Source of the DNA: Cytophagales bacterium
GTDB taxonomy: Bacteria > Bacteroidota > Bacteroidia > Cytophagales > Cyclobacteriaceae
Direction of reading: 5' to 3'
Assembly (NCBI GenBank): GCA_029262935.1
Contig: JAJCYK010000403.1
Span: 1-7,726 of the forward strand
Length of the DNA stretch: 7,726 nt
The translations under genes and the position numbers were made by a program. Position 1 is the first letter of the stretch; every line of letters starts with the position of its first letter. The notes beneath the pieces are model-generated. The model was not told the DNA's origin and searched no databases. It saw only the letters and a list, made by a program, of their open reading frames with translations. This document shows positions 7,662-7,726 of this stretch, one piece after another.

Positions 7662-7726
7662 AATTAGTAGAGTCGATTAGGCACCGGGGGGTTAAAAATA
7701 AGCATTTCAGTAAAATTTTATCCCGT
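7662..7726 (-). promoter_or_regulatory. Upstream region of the kinase/regulator operon, with a possible 13-codon leader ORF
   Basis: Only 65 bp upstream of the kinase are inside the window. On the minus strand an ATG at 7705 opens a short frame, MLIFNPPVPNRLY, which stops with TAA at 7666-7664, two bases before the kinase TTG start, in a different frame. A C6 run (minus strand; G6 at 7686-7691 on the plus strand) lies inside it. The region is AT-rich otherwise. I find no convincing Bacteroidota -33/-7 promoter (TTTG / TAnnTTTG). The leader frame could couple translation to the kinase, or it could be chance; such short frames are common. Confidence 0.25.

Noticed and set aside
7686..7691. G6 run as a possible frameshift that truncates the kinase N-terminus
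   Set aside because: An in-frame stop (7679-7677) lies between the run and the signal peptide, so changing the run length would not join the upstream ATG to the kinase frame. The signal peptide after the TTG is complete.

Overview
The window looks like a chromosomal locus of a Bacteroidota bacterium, probably a Cytophagales-type member. The evidence is a SusC/SusD outer-membrane uptake pair, a two-component sensor with Reg_prop propeller repeats and a Y_Y_Y domain (an architecture typical of this phylum), AT-rich intergenic DNA, and start codons without clear Shine-Dalgarno sequences. The lineage below phylum level is an inference. All four genes lie on the minus strand, so in transcription order the locus reads from the right edge to the left edge.

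Right part (7726 to 3984): a sensor histidine kinase gene (7661-4659, TTG start) is followed after 42 bp by a NarL/FixJ-type response regulator gene (4616-3984). They form a two-gene signalling operon that ends at a very strong intrinsic terminator (3917-3965). The kinase has a signal peptide, fourteen propeller repeats (enough for two seven-bladed propellers), a Y_Y_Y domain, one membrane helix, a HisKA_3 domain with His804 and an HATPase domain. It has no fused receiver or AraC domain, so it is a split counterpart of the one-piece hybrid two-component systems of Bacteroides.

Middle (3983 to 3685): this 299-bp intergenic region holds the terminator, a weaker inverted repeat and, about 106 bp upstream of susC, a perfect 19-bp palindrome (ATCCCCCAA-T-TTGGGGGAT). 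A third half-site repeats 22 bp away in direct orientation. This is the best candidate operator in the window and a plausible target of the adjacent response regulator.

Left part (3684 to 1): a SusC-family TonB-dependent transporter (3684-577) is followed after 22 bp by a SusD-family lipoprotein (554 to the left edge, truncated by the window). No sigma/anti-sigma pair is present and the transporter lacks an STN domain, so control by the neighbouring two-component system is the simplest model: periplasmic ligand, kinase, regulator, G/C-tract operator, susCD expression. The substrate cannot be read from this sequence. No RNA genes, mobile elements or CRISPR arrays were seen. The individual families are well known. 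The points most worth checking are the operator array, the non-ATG start of the kinase and the small start-site structures of the signalling operon.
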